From contig CM037835.1 of the NCBI GenBank assembly GCA_021234535.1, positions 930,001-994,000 on the forward strand: a stretch of 64,000 nt of DNA, given 5' to 3'. Source of the DNA: Stichopus chloronotus (lineage: Eukaryota; Echinodermata; Holothuroidea; Aspidochirotida; Stichopodidae). The translations under genes and the position numbers were made by a program. The notes under the pieces are model-generated. The model was not told the DNA's origin. It worked only from the letters and a program-made list of their open reading frames with translations, and searched no databases. Positions 25,181 to 37,600 of the stretch are shown piece after piece (positions within the stretch are counted from its first letter, which is position 1; each line of letters begins with the position of its first letter).

Positions 25181-25240
25181 CGCCCCGTCTTTGACTGGAT
25201 CCTTGTCCAGCCAAAGGACTGCCACGTGTACAAGAAGATA
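25181..25240 (-). CDS. Candidate 60 nt exon, product not recognised
   Basis: A GC-rich patch in AT-rich surroundings ends at a strong donor (GGCG|GTGAGT) and begins after GGTTCAG. In phase 0-0 it encodes 20 residues including VLWLDKDPVKDG. The other two frames are also open, which weakens the case. It may belong with the 23097-23174 candidate. No domain is recognised. Confidence 0.2.
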
Positions 25241-27059
25241 CTGAACCTTTGAGCTTTTATATCTAAGGAGCTGAAGCTATGCGAACAGACTTAAGACTCG
25301 GAAACAATTTAACTTGAAACCTGTGCCTCCGAAGACTTCACTAATGCAGTGTATCATTGACTGATAAATATGTGTAACATTAAGATAAAGTCAAACATCA
25401 TGGTTGTGACAGGAAACATTAGATGGAATTCTAGGTAAGTTTTAATTATTTTGAAAGTAACTTCATCATGCATGGATATCCGATAACACCGGGAATGGAT
25501 GAAGTAAAGATTTTACAGAGGAAAATATCTCCTGCTGTTGACTGTCTGCCCTTCCTGCGATGACTACCCCTCCTGCCCTTTCCATTTTTCAGCCTCATTC
25601 TAATTCCGTGCACTTTATTCATTACTGGAATCAAACATACCCCTATTATTCGATACATTGGCCATCATTATAGATGCAGAATCCTCCATGATCGAAGAAT
25701 AATTGTCCACACGTCACGTCTGCTGTCTGAGATCCACTTAACACAGAGTTGTTACTAAAGAAATCTATCGAAGTGAGTATACGGTGCAGATTTAGAGTTT
25801 TTCAATATGGAAAAAAGTTATATTCATATATAGCGATGATATATCAAAAAAAAAAAGAATTCTCGTTAGATATCAATTTATCATTTCTTAAATAGTATAC
25901 ACTTAGTAAAAATAACCCTCTTTTTTTCCTTTTGACAATTCCATAATAAAACGTTACGACAAAATGATTTGTGTTTCGTATTGCATATCGCTATACGCCC
26001 CTTTAAGGGGGTCTTTACATCACCAGAGTCGACTATGTATAGAAGCTCCTTTAATGATTTTCAGTTGACGTATAGGCGTCGATGAATCCCTAGAAATTTA
26101 AAAATAGTTTAGTAGAAATAGAAATGTAGCCCGAAATAACAGAATTAAGGTCAATTACTGCTTGGAAATCATCGATAAATCATCCCGATATTGATGTCAA
26201 ATAAGAATTTGATTGCTAATTGATTATAACCGATAAATCATCCCACAAATGCGAATGCATGTTTGATTGGCAATCTGGCAAACCATGCACTAACAACTTC
26301 ATGATCTACCATAATTGATTACACATTGCATGAAAACCACGTGTGTGTACTCACACTTATGTTGTATTATCATAGTGCATATGAGGACAAAATACACTAT
26401 ACAAACCGCCTGTGGGTAAAAACCAATCAACTGCTAACTTGGTTGACCTTTAATTTAACCTGGGTTAAGTATAAAGATCGCTGCAGTCATTACAGCTCTA
26501 TATGCTACATTACGAAAGAACACTAATTGATCATGTCCCGCACATGAGGGTATATCTGATTCATAACTGAAAAGCAGTAATTCCATCAATTCCAGTTATA
26601 TTACTCACAACAAAAATATAGTTTTTCATTTTCCCATAGTGTTGGTATATACAGAACTTTTGGTAGAGTGGGTCAATGCTTTTACTAGGACGGAAATATA
26701 CACAGTGATTAAGGTGTTTAGCAATGCAATTCAACTACTATAGGCCAACGTGTTCTTTAAAAATCTCTATAGCCTAATTTGTCCATACAATGAGCTTCTC
26801 TGTAAACAAAAATGTCAGACTGTCAGAAGTACAGTAAGCTGCCAGGGTAAAAGCAAAATATTTGACAGAAAAAAAAATCTACTCAGCGAATAAAATAGTG
26901 GAAGTTTTACCGGAGGTAAACGACTGTTTTAACCCGCATTACATTCTAAAGTCTGTTAACTCGAGTTACATTATAATCTGTTACGTCGAGTTAATTGCTA
27001 TGTTGTTGATTTGTTCAGAGGACTAACATGTGGATTTCAGAAAAGACAGTTTGGAGTAG

Positions 27060-28230
27060 AAAAATACCAGAAAGCACAAATGCATTGCAGCTTCGATGAT
27101 TTCATGATGAATATTTTAATGAATGATATATTTCATAAGGGGACAAATGAATCAATTTATCATGTCGTTATAACAACCACTGTATACGCAATGACATTTA
27201 CTGACCTAAGATGATGAGTGACAATCAACAGGCACACCTGCTTCCGAAAAAGTTATACGTCCAAGAGTACTGTCTTGACATTCCAAGTGTGTATATTTTC
27301 ACAAATTTACCCTTCTTCACGAAAACAGCCTCCACCAAATAAAATAGGCTTTGGTTTGCAATATGGTAGACCAGTACACCCACATAGCAAATATAAGATC
27401 TGTCCAAGCTTCATTTTTTGAGATATGATGACGCTTACTAAGTTTTCACAATTTGACTCCTATTGACCCAAAATGACCTGTGCCTCCACCAAAATAGAAA
27501 TGCCTTCAATATGGTACCCTTGACATCGCGTACGAGATTTGTCAAAGTTTTCGAATCTTAAGAGATTGTGTTTGCTTGGTTTTTACAATTTCAAGGACAT
27601 ATGGTACAAATACATACTAAATATTAGATATGTCCAAATTCGCCTTCACTTCTAGAGATATCGTGTTTACAATATTCTCACAATTTTACCCCATTGACCC
27701 TCAATGACCTTTGACCTCCGTGAAAAACTGAAGGATTCATGTACGTTATATCCACCTACATACCGCCAAATCTGAGAATTGTTCAATCTTTTCTTCTCTG
27801 GATATCGTGTTTACAAGGTTTCCACTTATTGACGTCTGCTACCGCCAAATCACCTCCGACCGTCACAAAAGGTAATAGGTCACCAAAATAATAGGGCTCA
27901 TTTACTTAATAACCTACACATATGCGACAAATATGAGATTTGTTCAAACTTCACCTCTTGAGATAGTGTTCAGAAGGTTTTTACGATCTGACTCATGTTG
28001 ACCCCAAATGACCTTTGACCCATGAAAAGTAATAGGCTCCATGTACTTAACATGTTACACTAACACAACAAGCATAATATTAGTTAACTATATATGCCCT
28101 AAATATGACATCTGTCCAAGCTTACCTTCTTGAGATATCGTGTTTACAAGCTAGGCGTCACAAACATACTTAGTCACACACATACATGATTGCATAGGTT
28201 GGGATTATCATCGAAACCAAAAAGAAAAGA
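27060..28230. repeat. DR1-type dispersed repeat, copy B (most complete)
   Basis: The head ACCAGAAAGC..ATGCATTG..TTCGATGATTTCATGATGAATATTTT is followed by about six monomers of 130-170 bp. Each monomer contains variants of GAGATATCGTGTTTACAAGG, a TTGACCCC / AATGACCTTTGACCTCC block, and a 'CATGTACTTAACATGGTACACCTACATA' type spacer. The tail carries AGCTAGGCGTCACA, short (CA)n and GATTATCATCGAAACCAAAAA. Perfect DR1 cores lie at 27705-27717 and 28009-28020. The structure is a dispersed element with a unique head and tail and an internal tandem array. No protein is encoded, and small frames inside are shadows. Confidence 0.85.
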
Positions 28231-30540
28231 AAGTGTGTGGAAGTGATAGGAACATCGTACAGATGACAGGACAGGAGGTGAGCTCCCTGTTTTCGGATGT
28301 CCCTGTTGGGACGCATCTTGAATTCTATGATTAGAGTAATCCTTGGTGCCATGTAACATCTCTTATTTGATTACTTCATGAGCTACTCGTGAATGTGCAC
28401 TACGGAAACAAGTTAAATTTGAAGACGTCACTGGTAATTTTCACTGATAGGTCGACCAACTCTACGTGGATCAGGATTACACGAAGGAATATAATTAGAG
28501 AATTAACGCCCTGTGTATTTCTTTTGCTAACCGTATGTTGCTGGATTCAGTATCCTGTACATATATCACGTGACGGTTCCAATAGAGTAATACTCTTAAT
28601 TCAGTCTGTCAGTCTATACCATAGGCCTATTTCTTTGCAGAGTTCCAATTAACTACACCAGAGCCTCCGCACTAGAGGCACGTAAGGATAACAGTGAAGG
28701 AGTAGTGAAGTAAATTTACCGTTGCTACTATTATATGTTTACATTGTAAATATATATATATATCACTGTTACTTTAATTTCTGTGACTTCTTAAGACGAC
28801 AAAACCACATTGGTCGATGTATAATATTGGTATTAAACCGTAATTTCATTTGCATACACCACAAAATTGTAAGCAAAATACACCACAGTGAGGGATTTGT
28901 CTTTGGTTAACCTGTACTATGCTGTCAGACAAGTTGACTATCATTTCCGTCGGTCAGTGCAAATACAGGTAACCAAACACAGTTACAGGTAGAGATATAT
29001 TTACCATTTTCCGATGGTCTCCGAATTACTTCCTATTGCGTCACTCAAATACTAAATGGTTTTTGCAAATTGCTTAGCGCGGGCATTTTCCTTGTGTGAA
29101 AACACATTCTCTACCACTTTCTTTAGCAACAATAATAATTCACTCTTTCAGAGTAATGCACAGGTCTACTCTTATCATCTTTCTTTTTAGGTAGTGGCCG
29201 TAATAAGGTATTAAATGTACACACGTCATATGGTAAGTTGTTGGTTTACAATAGTGAGTATCTCACGCGTGTTGAGAGCAACGAATACATCACAACTGAC
29301 GGAGGCGATACCTAACATTTCTTGTCAGAAGTGGGTAAGGAGGTGGGGGGTGGGGGAGACGATTGTAGCACGTTACCTTTAAATTCAGTGCCCACAGCTA
29401 TAAGTTGTCAATAATTGGGGTTCCTCACCTGTAGAGGTTAGACAACAGACATTTTAATCCTCTTGAATGAGTGTTGTGGAGTGTCTTCTGAAACTCAATG
29501 AGGTTGAATGCCGATGTCAAAAGTTCAAGGTTTAGAGAGTGAGAGGAAGGGGAGTTTAATGGTAAACAAACAATTGCGTCAGCCTGTAGATTCTTAATTA
29601 GTACCTAATAAATGTGAACATTGTTAATATCTTGTGTGTCCATAGCCCTACCCATCGACGTTCCACAAAGGGATGCATGGATAATTGGTTTCGGAATATT
29701 CAGTTGTCAATAGTTGCTATACTAAGCGAGTGTAAGTTACATCAGTTAAGTGAATCTTATTGTGCCGCTAAAAAACTTTGATTACCCATGATTGCGTCTT
29801 GTCAATCATTTCATTGATGTATTTCTGAAGGTTGTGTGGGTGTACATATTCTATAGTGTTGGTTTATTGAAGTCACAGTACTTTTTATAAAACACCAAAT
29901 ATTGTCACCATTACTCGTCAGTGGTTTGCAGATTCTTTCCTTTTATTATTTTACACATAAGAATATGAACAAAGCAACCTATCCCCTTTTTTCATTATCC
30001 CCTATCAATTAGATCTGCATGTCTGAAGTACTTAGAATTTGTTTGGTACATTCTTAATTCTTTTCTTAACGAAAACAGAGACCATTGTGAGATTGATCAG
30101 TTATCTGTATAAATACACCTTACAAAGCAGACAATAGAATAACTTAGCCCACATGCATGGTGTTGGTAGGGTATGGTAAATGATGAGCAACCCGCTGACA
30201 CTGACACCTCGCTGGAATACACACAAACTGCGTTCCTTGATATGGGTCAATGAATTGCCTAAATGGATCGATTAACTTTTCGACTCTTTTTTAGGGTATT
30301 ACGGTAGACGAGGGATATAATGACGGCATAACAAACTTATTTACAGACAGAAACAGGTACATATAACGTACGAAGGTGCTACGGGTTAAATACTGCCAGG
30401 GTGGTTGAAAAACAAAGTAGTTTAATGAACAAATACTTAATAGAAACTGGAAACTCGTTACTTTTCTTTACTTTATCCCCTTTATTATACTTATCACTGT
30501 ACATCTGTGTATGTAATTGCAAACCACCAGTTCCAAGCTA

Positions 30541-31262
30541 AAGGTTGTGTGACATGCTTCTAGAAAAGAGCACCCTTCCTTCAAACGTTGCAAAGTAAAA
30601 ACCTGAGTGAAAAATCCGTTGGAATTTTGTTTGTATCTGTTACCATTTTTTGAGATATGACTTTTCAAAGTTTGAGAAAAATGCAAACCACATGACGTGG
30701 AATGTTGCACATTGCCAGTATTTCTTTTGTTAAGCCTTTATTTTTTGTCTCTTAATTACTGAGTGTCACATTGGTAAGTGAAATCGATACTTTTGAAGAA
30801 GATAATACATGCTTCCAAAATAAAACCCTTCGGGCATATAAAATTCTCAAATGTCCTTGAAATAAAGGTTACATAAGCAAAGGATTAAGATGAGACATAT
30901 CACAGGAGTCCATCTCTTGACGTCACAAATTTGTATACTTATTCAATGTTTATTCTGACACAGCTGTGAGACACACCTAGTCCTCACAGAATGTCCACAA
31001 TGTGCTAAAATCATGTCTCGAGAAGACCATTTCTGCATGATAGAACATGAGGTGATATCGAGACATACCATCATGGATAAGGTTTGTTCCTTCGATGAAA
31101 CCCTATGACGTATGACATGTGAGGAGTGGCTGTGAGACACTAATTTTCCTGTGAATTTGTCAATCCTTGGCAGATTTTGATGGAATTTGTGGCTATTTTT
31201 AATATTTCCAATGCTTACTGCGCCCAATATTCCAAAATGTCACTTTCATGTCACACGACCTT
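30541..31262. mobile_element. 722 bp inverted-repeat DNA element with TA duplication
   Basis: It begins AAGGTTGTGTGACATG and ends with the reverse complement of AAGGTCGTGTGACATG, giving 16 bp terminal repeats with one mismatch. TA dinucleotides sit directly outside both ends, as expected for Tc1/mariner-type insertion. Open frames inside (80 and 94 codons on the minus strand) resemble no transposase I recognise, so it is best treated as non-autonomous. Confidence 0.8.
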
Positions 31263-31745
31263 TAAGTATTAAAAGGTACACAGTTATCGTGTAACAACGT
31301 AGACATCATTACATGATGATACTAAAGGTTCTTGTGATTTCTATTCATGGTGGGAATGATATCAACTAATTCAATTTCCATCTTCATAACTGAAAACACA
31401 AATACATCTAACCCTTGCTTAACTCAATATCTCTGTTTGCGCTTTGTAATCATGAAAAGGAGTAGTGTCTTTACAGCTCTCATTTACAACTACTTTGATC
31501 ATCACAGTCCCACAGAGGATCATGGTATCAATATTGGAAAGTGATTCATTTAGCTAAAAGGAGATACTATCGCCCGCCTACAATATGCAGGTCAAGTAAG
31601 TGGCGGTTTGTTTTCGCAAATACTAGACGCTCCAGGAATGATGGAGATATAAATTAATAAGACTGTCTCTCCATCCTCCTTCGGTCTATGGTTACGCGCT
31701 GAGGGACAAATATCCCATAGGCCTATTATATGCGGGTAGTAAAGC

Positions 31746-32028
31746 TGGAATATGAGTTCTACTGGTAAATTGCCTGGTCACCTACCTTTGTTCTTCGTCA
31801 GTGTTTCAGGGAAGAGAAAGAAGAGAAAAACCTCACATGTCACAAAACCTTAAAGAGAACTATGTATTCCTCTTCCAGATATTTGAATATGAAATTTGTC
31901 TCGACATTTTTGTTGGCGGAACAAAATTTAGACTCTACAAGAAAGCAAGTCGCCGTTCCTTGAAACCAAAAGACCAATTGCGAATGGATATGACAATTCA
32001 TCTATGCAAAAACAAGGCTTAAACAATG
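31746..32028 (+). repeat. Dispersed repeat, inverted partner of 15208-15485
   Basis: It runs from GCTGGAATATGAG to AAGGCTTAAACA and aligns end to end with the reverse complement of 15208-15485, at roughly 70 percent identity by eye. The included 73-codon frame has counterparts in the other copy (SQNLKEN, CLDIFVGG, KFRLYKK). Length differences inside the frame are two 3-base indels, while a 1-base indel lies just downstream. Confidence 0.7.
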
Positions 32029-32095
32029 TTATGGGTGAATCGAATTTATACACGAATATACTTTGAGCCGATGAGAAGGTTAAACTAGGTTTATT

Positions 32096-32350
32096 AATTC
32101 GAACATATTCAAGTATTCAACAGAATATCTATGCGTATTTAGTGGAATATACACGTATTAAATTGAATATATACGTGTATTACATCGAATGTAATACACG
32201 CATTAAATCGAACATAAACACTAATCGTATATACATGCATTAGATATATACGAATAAATACATGTATTAAATAGAACATTTGCACGCACTACGTACGGTA
32301 CAATATATACACGTATTAAATCGAATATACATCCATATTCAATCAACCAA
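32096..32350. repeat. AT-rich array of ATACACGTATTAAATCGAAT units
   Basis: Degenerate 23-30 bp units built from ATAYACGTATTAAATCGAATAT recur about eight times. The AATCGAAT core recalls the AATCGATT core of the 11.6-12.5 kb array but differs by one base. No coding sequence is present. Confidence 0.65.
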
Positions 32351-34593
32351 TCGGGTTGATCCCAATATAGGTTATATCCATATAATATAGATATTTGTCC
32401 CACAAGGTCCACCATATTCGTCCCATGTTAATCTTATATCCCGTACAGATTCACTGTTTCAAGGATTATCAATTTACAAAAGGTTTCAAAACAGACTGGC
32501 CGCTAATTCTCACATGATATCATGTGCGGTTAGCTTGAAAGACAAACCCGTACTTGACAGTATGTCTTCTAGTCATATTACATCTTGTATGGTTAAGTCT
32601 TCTCCAGAAGATGTGTCTGATACAACACCAAATATCTTCTGTGGATAACGTATGGTGTATTGGTGAGGGATGATAGCCTATGAAGTACAATAGAAGCTTT
32701 ACAAGATTGTTTTTGTTTTGTTTTTCAAAGGAACGTCCTGCAACCCCTACCCCCCCGCAATTCCCACCAATAGGACGTGTAATTGCATCCCTGTGCTAGA
32801 GCGCATCTATGGACGTACACATGGTGTAAATTCAAAACTCTGTATATGACTAAACAATAATTTTTTATTTCTACCAGTGTACTTATCTGTTACAATCCAA
32901 GCATACCATTCCTTAGTTCCAAGTTTGATATTCACACTCTCTAAGTATATTCAAAACGATTCGATTCAATTGTTAACAGATGACAATGGGGGGGGGGGTC
33001 GATTCTCTGGCATACTGATAGAATAATAATAATGGTGCATTGTCAGCACTTTGTTGAAATACTAGGCCTATCTGTTCGGTAGTTTTCGAATCATAGTCCT
33101 CGTTAAATGAGGACAACTTTTCTCACGCTTTTGAAAAGCGGAGAACAATAAAACCCCTGCAAACAAACGACAGGTGCCGTATTCAAACAAAATATGAAAA
33201 TCACAAATGTGTGGTTTTTACCCTTCCGACATTCCTGTCAAATTGGAGTATAGTTGTTAGCGATTGTGGGCCACAAGTATGTTCAATCCTCGCCACAACC
33301 ACCTACTACTTCATTCATTCCTACAACTACATTCATTCCAAGAACGGAAATTACGCAGGGTAACTGATTGTGCAATTCAGCTCAATGTCGTACCGGTACC
33401 TGTTCCTTGAGCTTCTGCCCGCAAAAGGTTGACCTAGTCCTGCTAGGTGCAGGTTCTTTATAGAGCGACTGGCACTGTAAAATATTGATTTGACGTAAAT
33501 GTATAATTTTCTTTGATGTTTTCATTGATAAACACTGAGCATTTCTGATGAAGGTGCAGACTTATATCAATCAATTATCTGCGGCAGCAACATTAGCGCT
33601 TTAGCTATCCAAGTATACAATCCGAAAATCCTTCTCAAAGGATCAGTTGTCAAGAGTCATCTTTAGTCCAACACCCTTTCTCAGTTTCGATGGGTTTCTG
33701 TCATTTTTTCTCGATGACCTCCTGGCCCTCTAGCTTGCAGTAAATGGTTCACCCATCAACATCTGGTTTAAAATTCAAGACCCTCCTCTTGTAAATCATG
33801 TGTAAATACTCTTCTTCCTGCTACGGTTTGTTCACACGGTGGTCGGTTTAGTTATTGCGTTGAACTATATACAGTCACGATTGACTATTGCTATATCCTC
33901 TACGGGTTCAAGCAAGAAATTCGCATCCTATTTTCGGAAACCAATGACTAATTAGCTGGCAATTAATGGACTCTTATTGACTTCAATAATCGCTTACCCT
34001 GCATATCAAATTGTTTACATCGGTGAGTGATAATCGTAACCATGGCGTATACATGGCAGACCTATACACACACCAACATCGGCTAAATACATTACATTGA
34101 CACGACATATTTCCATCGAATACTTCAAAGCTAGAACATACTGTTTCCAAGTATAACGAGTCCATGTTGAACTTAAAGATGTAAAAGACATAACGAAAGC
34201 ATTATTTTTACGTAACTTGAGTGTGGCTGCTAAAGTAATAATATCAACAAAATTAAAATTAATAAATGTGATATAAATTCGACCAAGTGTTTTTGCATGG
34301 TCTTTTGAATGTAATGTCTATTCTTAATATGAATTTCGATACATATAGGATATTTATCACCCATCGTAGCTGTTATCCTCTGAGATGAGTCACTAATTTG
34401 ATATGTTTCGCCTACCACTGATCTGGCCGTCCGTTGATTACACTCTCCGCTAATTTATGTACCATGCAGTGATTAGTGAATAAAAATATATAAAGACATT
34501 ATGAACATTTGAGCCAATTCCCATAAAAGTGTACTAAATACAGTTGCGTAATACCGATACTTCGAGCAGGAAATTTATCTGTGAATGTAACAC

Positions 34594-34645
34594 ATAAATA
34601 AATAATAAATAGATAAATAAATAAATGAATAAATAAATAAATAAA
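34594..34645. repeat. (AAAT)n microsatellite
   Basis: About 52 bp of ATAA/AAAT tetranucleotides with a few interruptions. Confidence 0.85.
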
Positions 34646-37600
34646 CATCCCAACAGGGTTTGTTAGATTTAAAACAGTGGTTGCATGTAAAAATTAAAAG
34701 GAGTAAACTGTCCGGCGGACATTTGCTGGGAATCAAGTAATTAATGCTCACTTAGTGAAGGAAAAAGTAGGCCTAAGTGAACATCTTGGTTTGATAATCG
34801 TGTTAGCTTTGTATTGCAAACTGCATGGACCTTACAAAATGATTTGACATAGTGTTAATATATATATGTATGTATAATAAATAGTGTAGCAATGCTTACA
34901 TCAACATCTACATGTGTTCATGGAGACTGTGTCATTGTTCTTCGCCTGAAAATATTATTAATGAATACTACTATTATCATGTTACAAACTGTCATTTGCA
35001 AAATATAAATAAATAAATCAAAAAATCAGTTTGGATGCAAACTTAGTTACACTAGTTTATTATGAAAAGGTAACGAACAGAATAGTTTGTTTTTGCATTA
35101 TCATAAACTGTTGAAAGGAAGGCCTATCAAAATCAATACAAGTGATCACGAAATGCAGATCTGTAAAAGTAAACCATAATATTATCCACCTTGTGATCAT
35201 CTTCACAATAACTTAATACATGGTTACATGTCGATATATGGGCCTATATATAAGAAAAATCCCTGCCACCCATCCACCGTGCACCTGCCCACTTGCTGCT
35301 ATTTATTACTTTTAAGAGCTCTGTGCATGGGGTTAATACTGATTCATCGATTTTGATATCCTTTAACAATTGTTCAAGGATTAACACTTGACAAAATACA
35401 CTTTGATGCACTGTTGTCGCACCACATGGGGCTTAAAGTAACTCATTACCCTCCTACAGACTCTTCGGATGCGAAAGGTGCAACGTGAATTAATGGTAAC
35501 CACATGTGACCACGATGTTGATGCCATAAAATCAAAAGATCTTCCCCTGTGCCTTGAAGTTATGATAAAATCACTCGTGTGATATGTACATGATCTGACT
35601 ATAAGAGTACAGTAAAAAATGTATCAGATTAAACACAAACACACACCAAAAACTGTATCAATAGGAGTGACCTTGAAAGTAAACGATAGGATAGAGAGAC
35701 TCAGAAGGCACGAGGAAGACCAGGCGACTAAGACTCATGCACACGCACATGTACCATTCAGGACGTTCACACAGGTTCCGGAGGCCATTGTAGCACCCAG
35801 AACTCAGAAAGTTGAAACGTTGGAGCATACAGTACATGCATTATGCATAAGAAGTAAACACTGAAATTTCCCATTTGTAGCAGGATCTCTGAACAGAGTA
35901 ATTCCCTGCATGTAAAAAACCTGCCGTACATCAACATTAAGATCCTGCATTATAAGGGCAAGACTCTGGTATACATGCACAAGGGAAATCGTTGCAACAG
36001 GGTAAGTCTCTGAAAGCTGAAGAGCTGGAGAACATAAGCAATAAGACCAAGTGACATGCATTTAGAAAAGACCTGGCTTCATTCAGAAGCCACAAATTGA
36101 TACTTTGAAAGATAATTCAAATTCAGTGAAAATTCAAATGCTCAAGAGAGGTCCATCCTATGGTGATTATCCTGTGAAAGGTTTCAAGACATATATTCCA
36201 TCCGTGTTTGTCTTACCAGACGAACGGACGGTTGAACAGAACGCACAACTTCCGCGACACAGTTACACAGTAGCATTGCTGGTTATCACCATCTCGGAGG
36301 CAATCAACAAAACCTTAACGAGGTGATAAAAATGGGAGGGAATATCCTAAATTGAATTTGATATAGACATGAAGACATGAAGTTGACAAGTTAATGTCAA
36401 AGTAAATAATTGATATTGAAAATCATCCGATCGTCACATGTTTGTGGAAAACACATGTAAGCATTAACCGGGAGATCACCCCATGTTAAGCCAGCCAATG
36501 GATACATGACATGGAATCCAAATGCTTGCTTAACCTATGCACACTTATGCTATAAAATACCACAACAAAACATACTGATGTGGTAACTTTGGTTGTTTAT
36601 TTAGTTTTGATGGTGCTCTTGTAGCACCTCACATTGACGTTAGTTGGTTATCTTGCACCGTATAATGTGCTAATGACCAACTGAAGAAGTAATCTTGAGC
36701 TTAAGTCATTCAGCGCTTTCTCAGTGAGTCATGTAGAGTAATTTATCAGCTGTGAGGTTAAGTAAACATGACACATTTCTTGGCCTAATATTCGAATGCA
36801 TTGAGTAACGACAAGCCGTCATACTGCTGAATGACATGATGAAATATACCTGTGCTGAGGCTTATTTAGAGCCAATAGATATAACAATATCCTACCATAC
36901 TTTCGTAATAGAGCTATACGTAGCCTATGTACTACTGCAAATTTAAAATTGAGATGCTTACAACGAGTTGATGCAGATTCTATAGATCGTAGTTGCGAAT
37001 GTACATTATTTTATATATGTGACAGAACTATTGCAAGATATACGAGTGACAAGGTGTATTTGGAGCCTCCTATAATATGTCTATATAGCAGAATGTTAGT
37101 CACTTATAGCAATCATAATGCTGGTATAAGCGGAGCACGTCTGGTGTTAAAACTGGAAAGTGACTATGAAACTCTGCAAGATACGTTAATAATTATTCTC
37201 ATAACTTAAGTGGATCAGTTGAATTACATCGAAATAGTTAAGTGGGGTGTTTCATAAATACCACCAAATTCTCTTTTTTTTTTAATTTTAGAATTTAATT
37301 GTACCTTAAGTCTGGAATTACAAGAGAATATATTTTTGAAGTTGTAAGATATATCATATTCATCCAACTCTTATCTTCATACCGTGCTCTATTCGCTGAA
37401 ACGTTAAAGATAATCACTAAATTTGAAAATATTCAGTTTTGCGATAATTTGTGGTGTCCTTCTTGTACAACTCAGGTATGAATGGTACATGAATGACATC
37501 ACGAATCATTGCCCAATTCATTTTAAAATGAATGAATAAAGTTACCCTTTTATATCTCAGCTTAGGAATGTGCTGTGAAGATAGGAGTTTGAATATGGTA

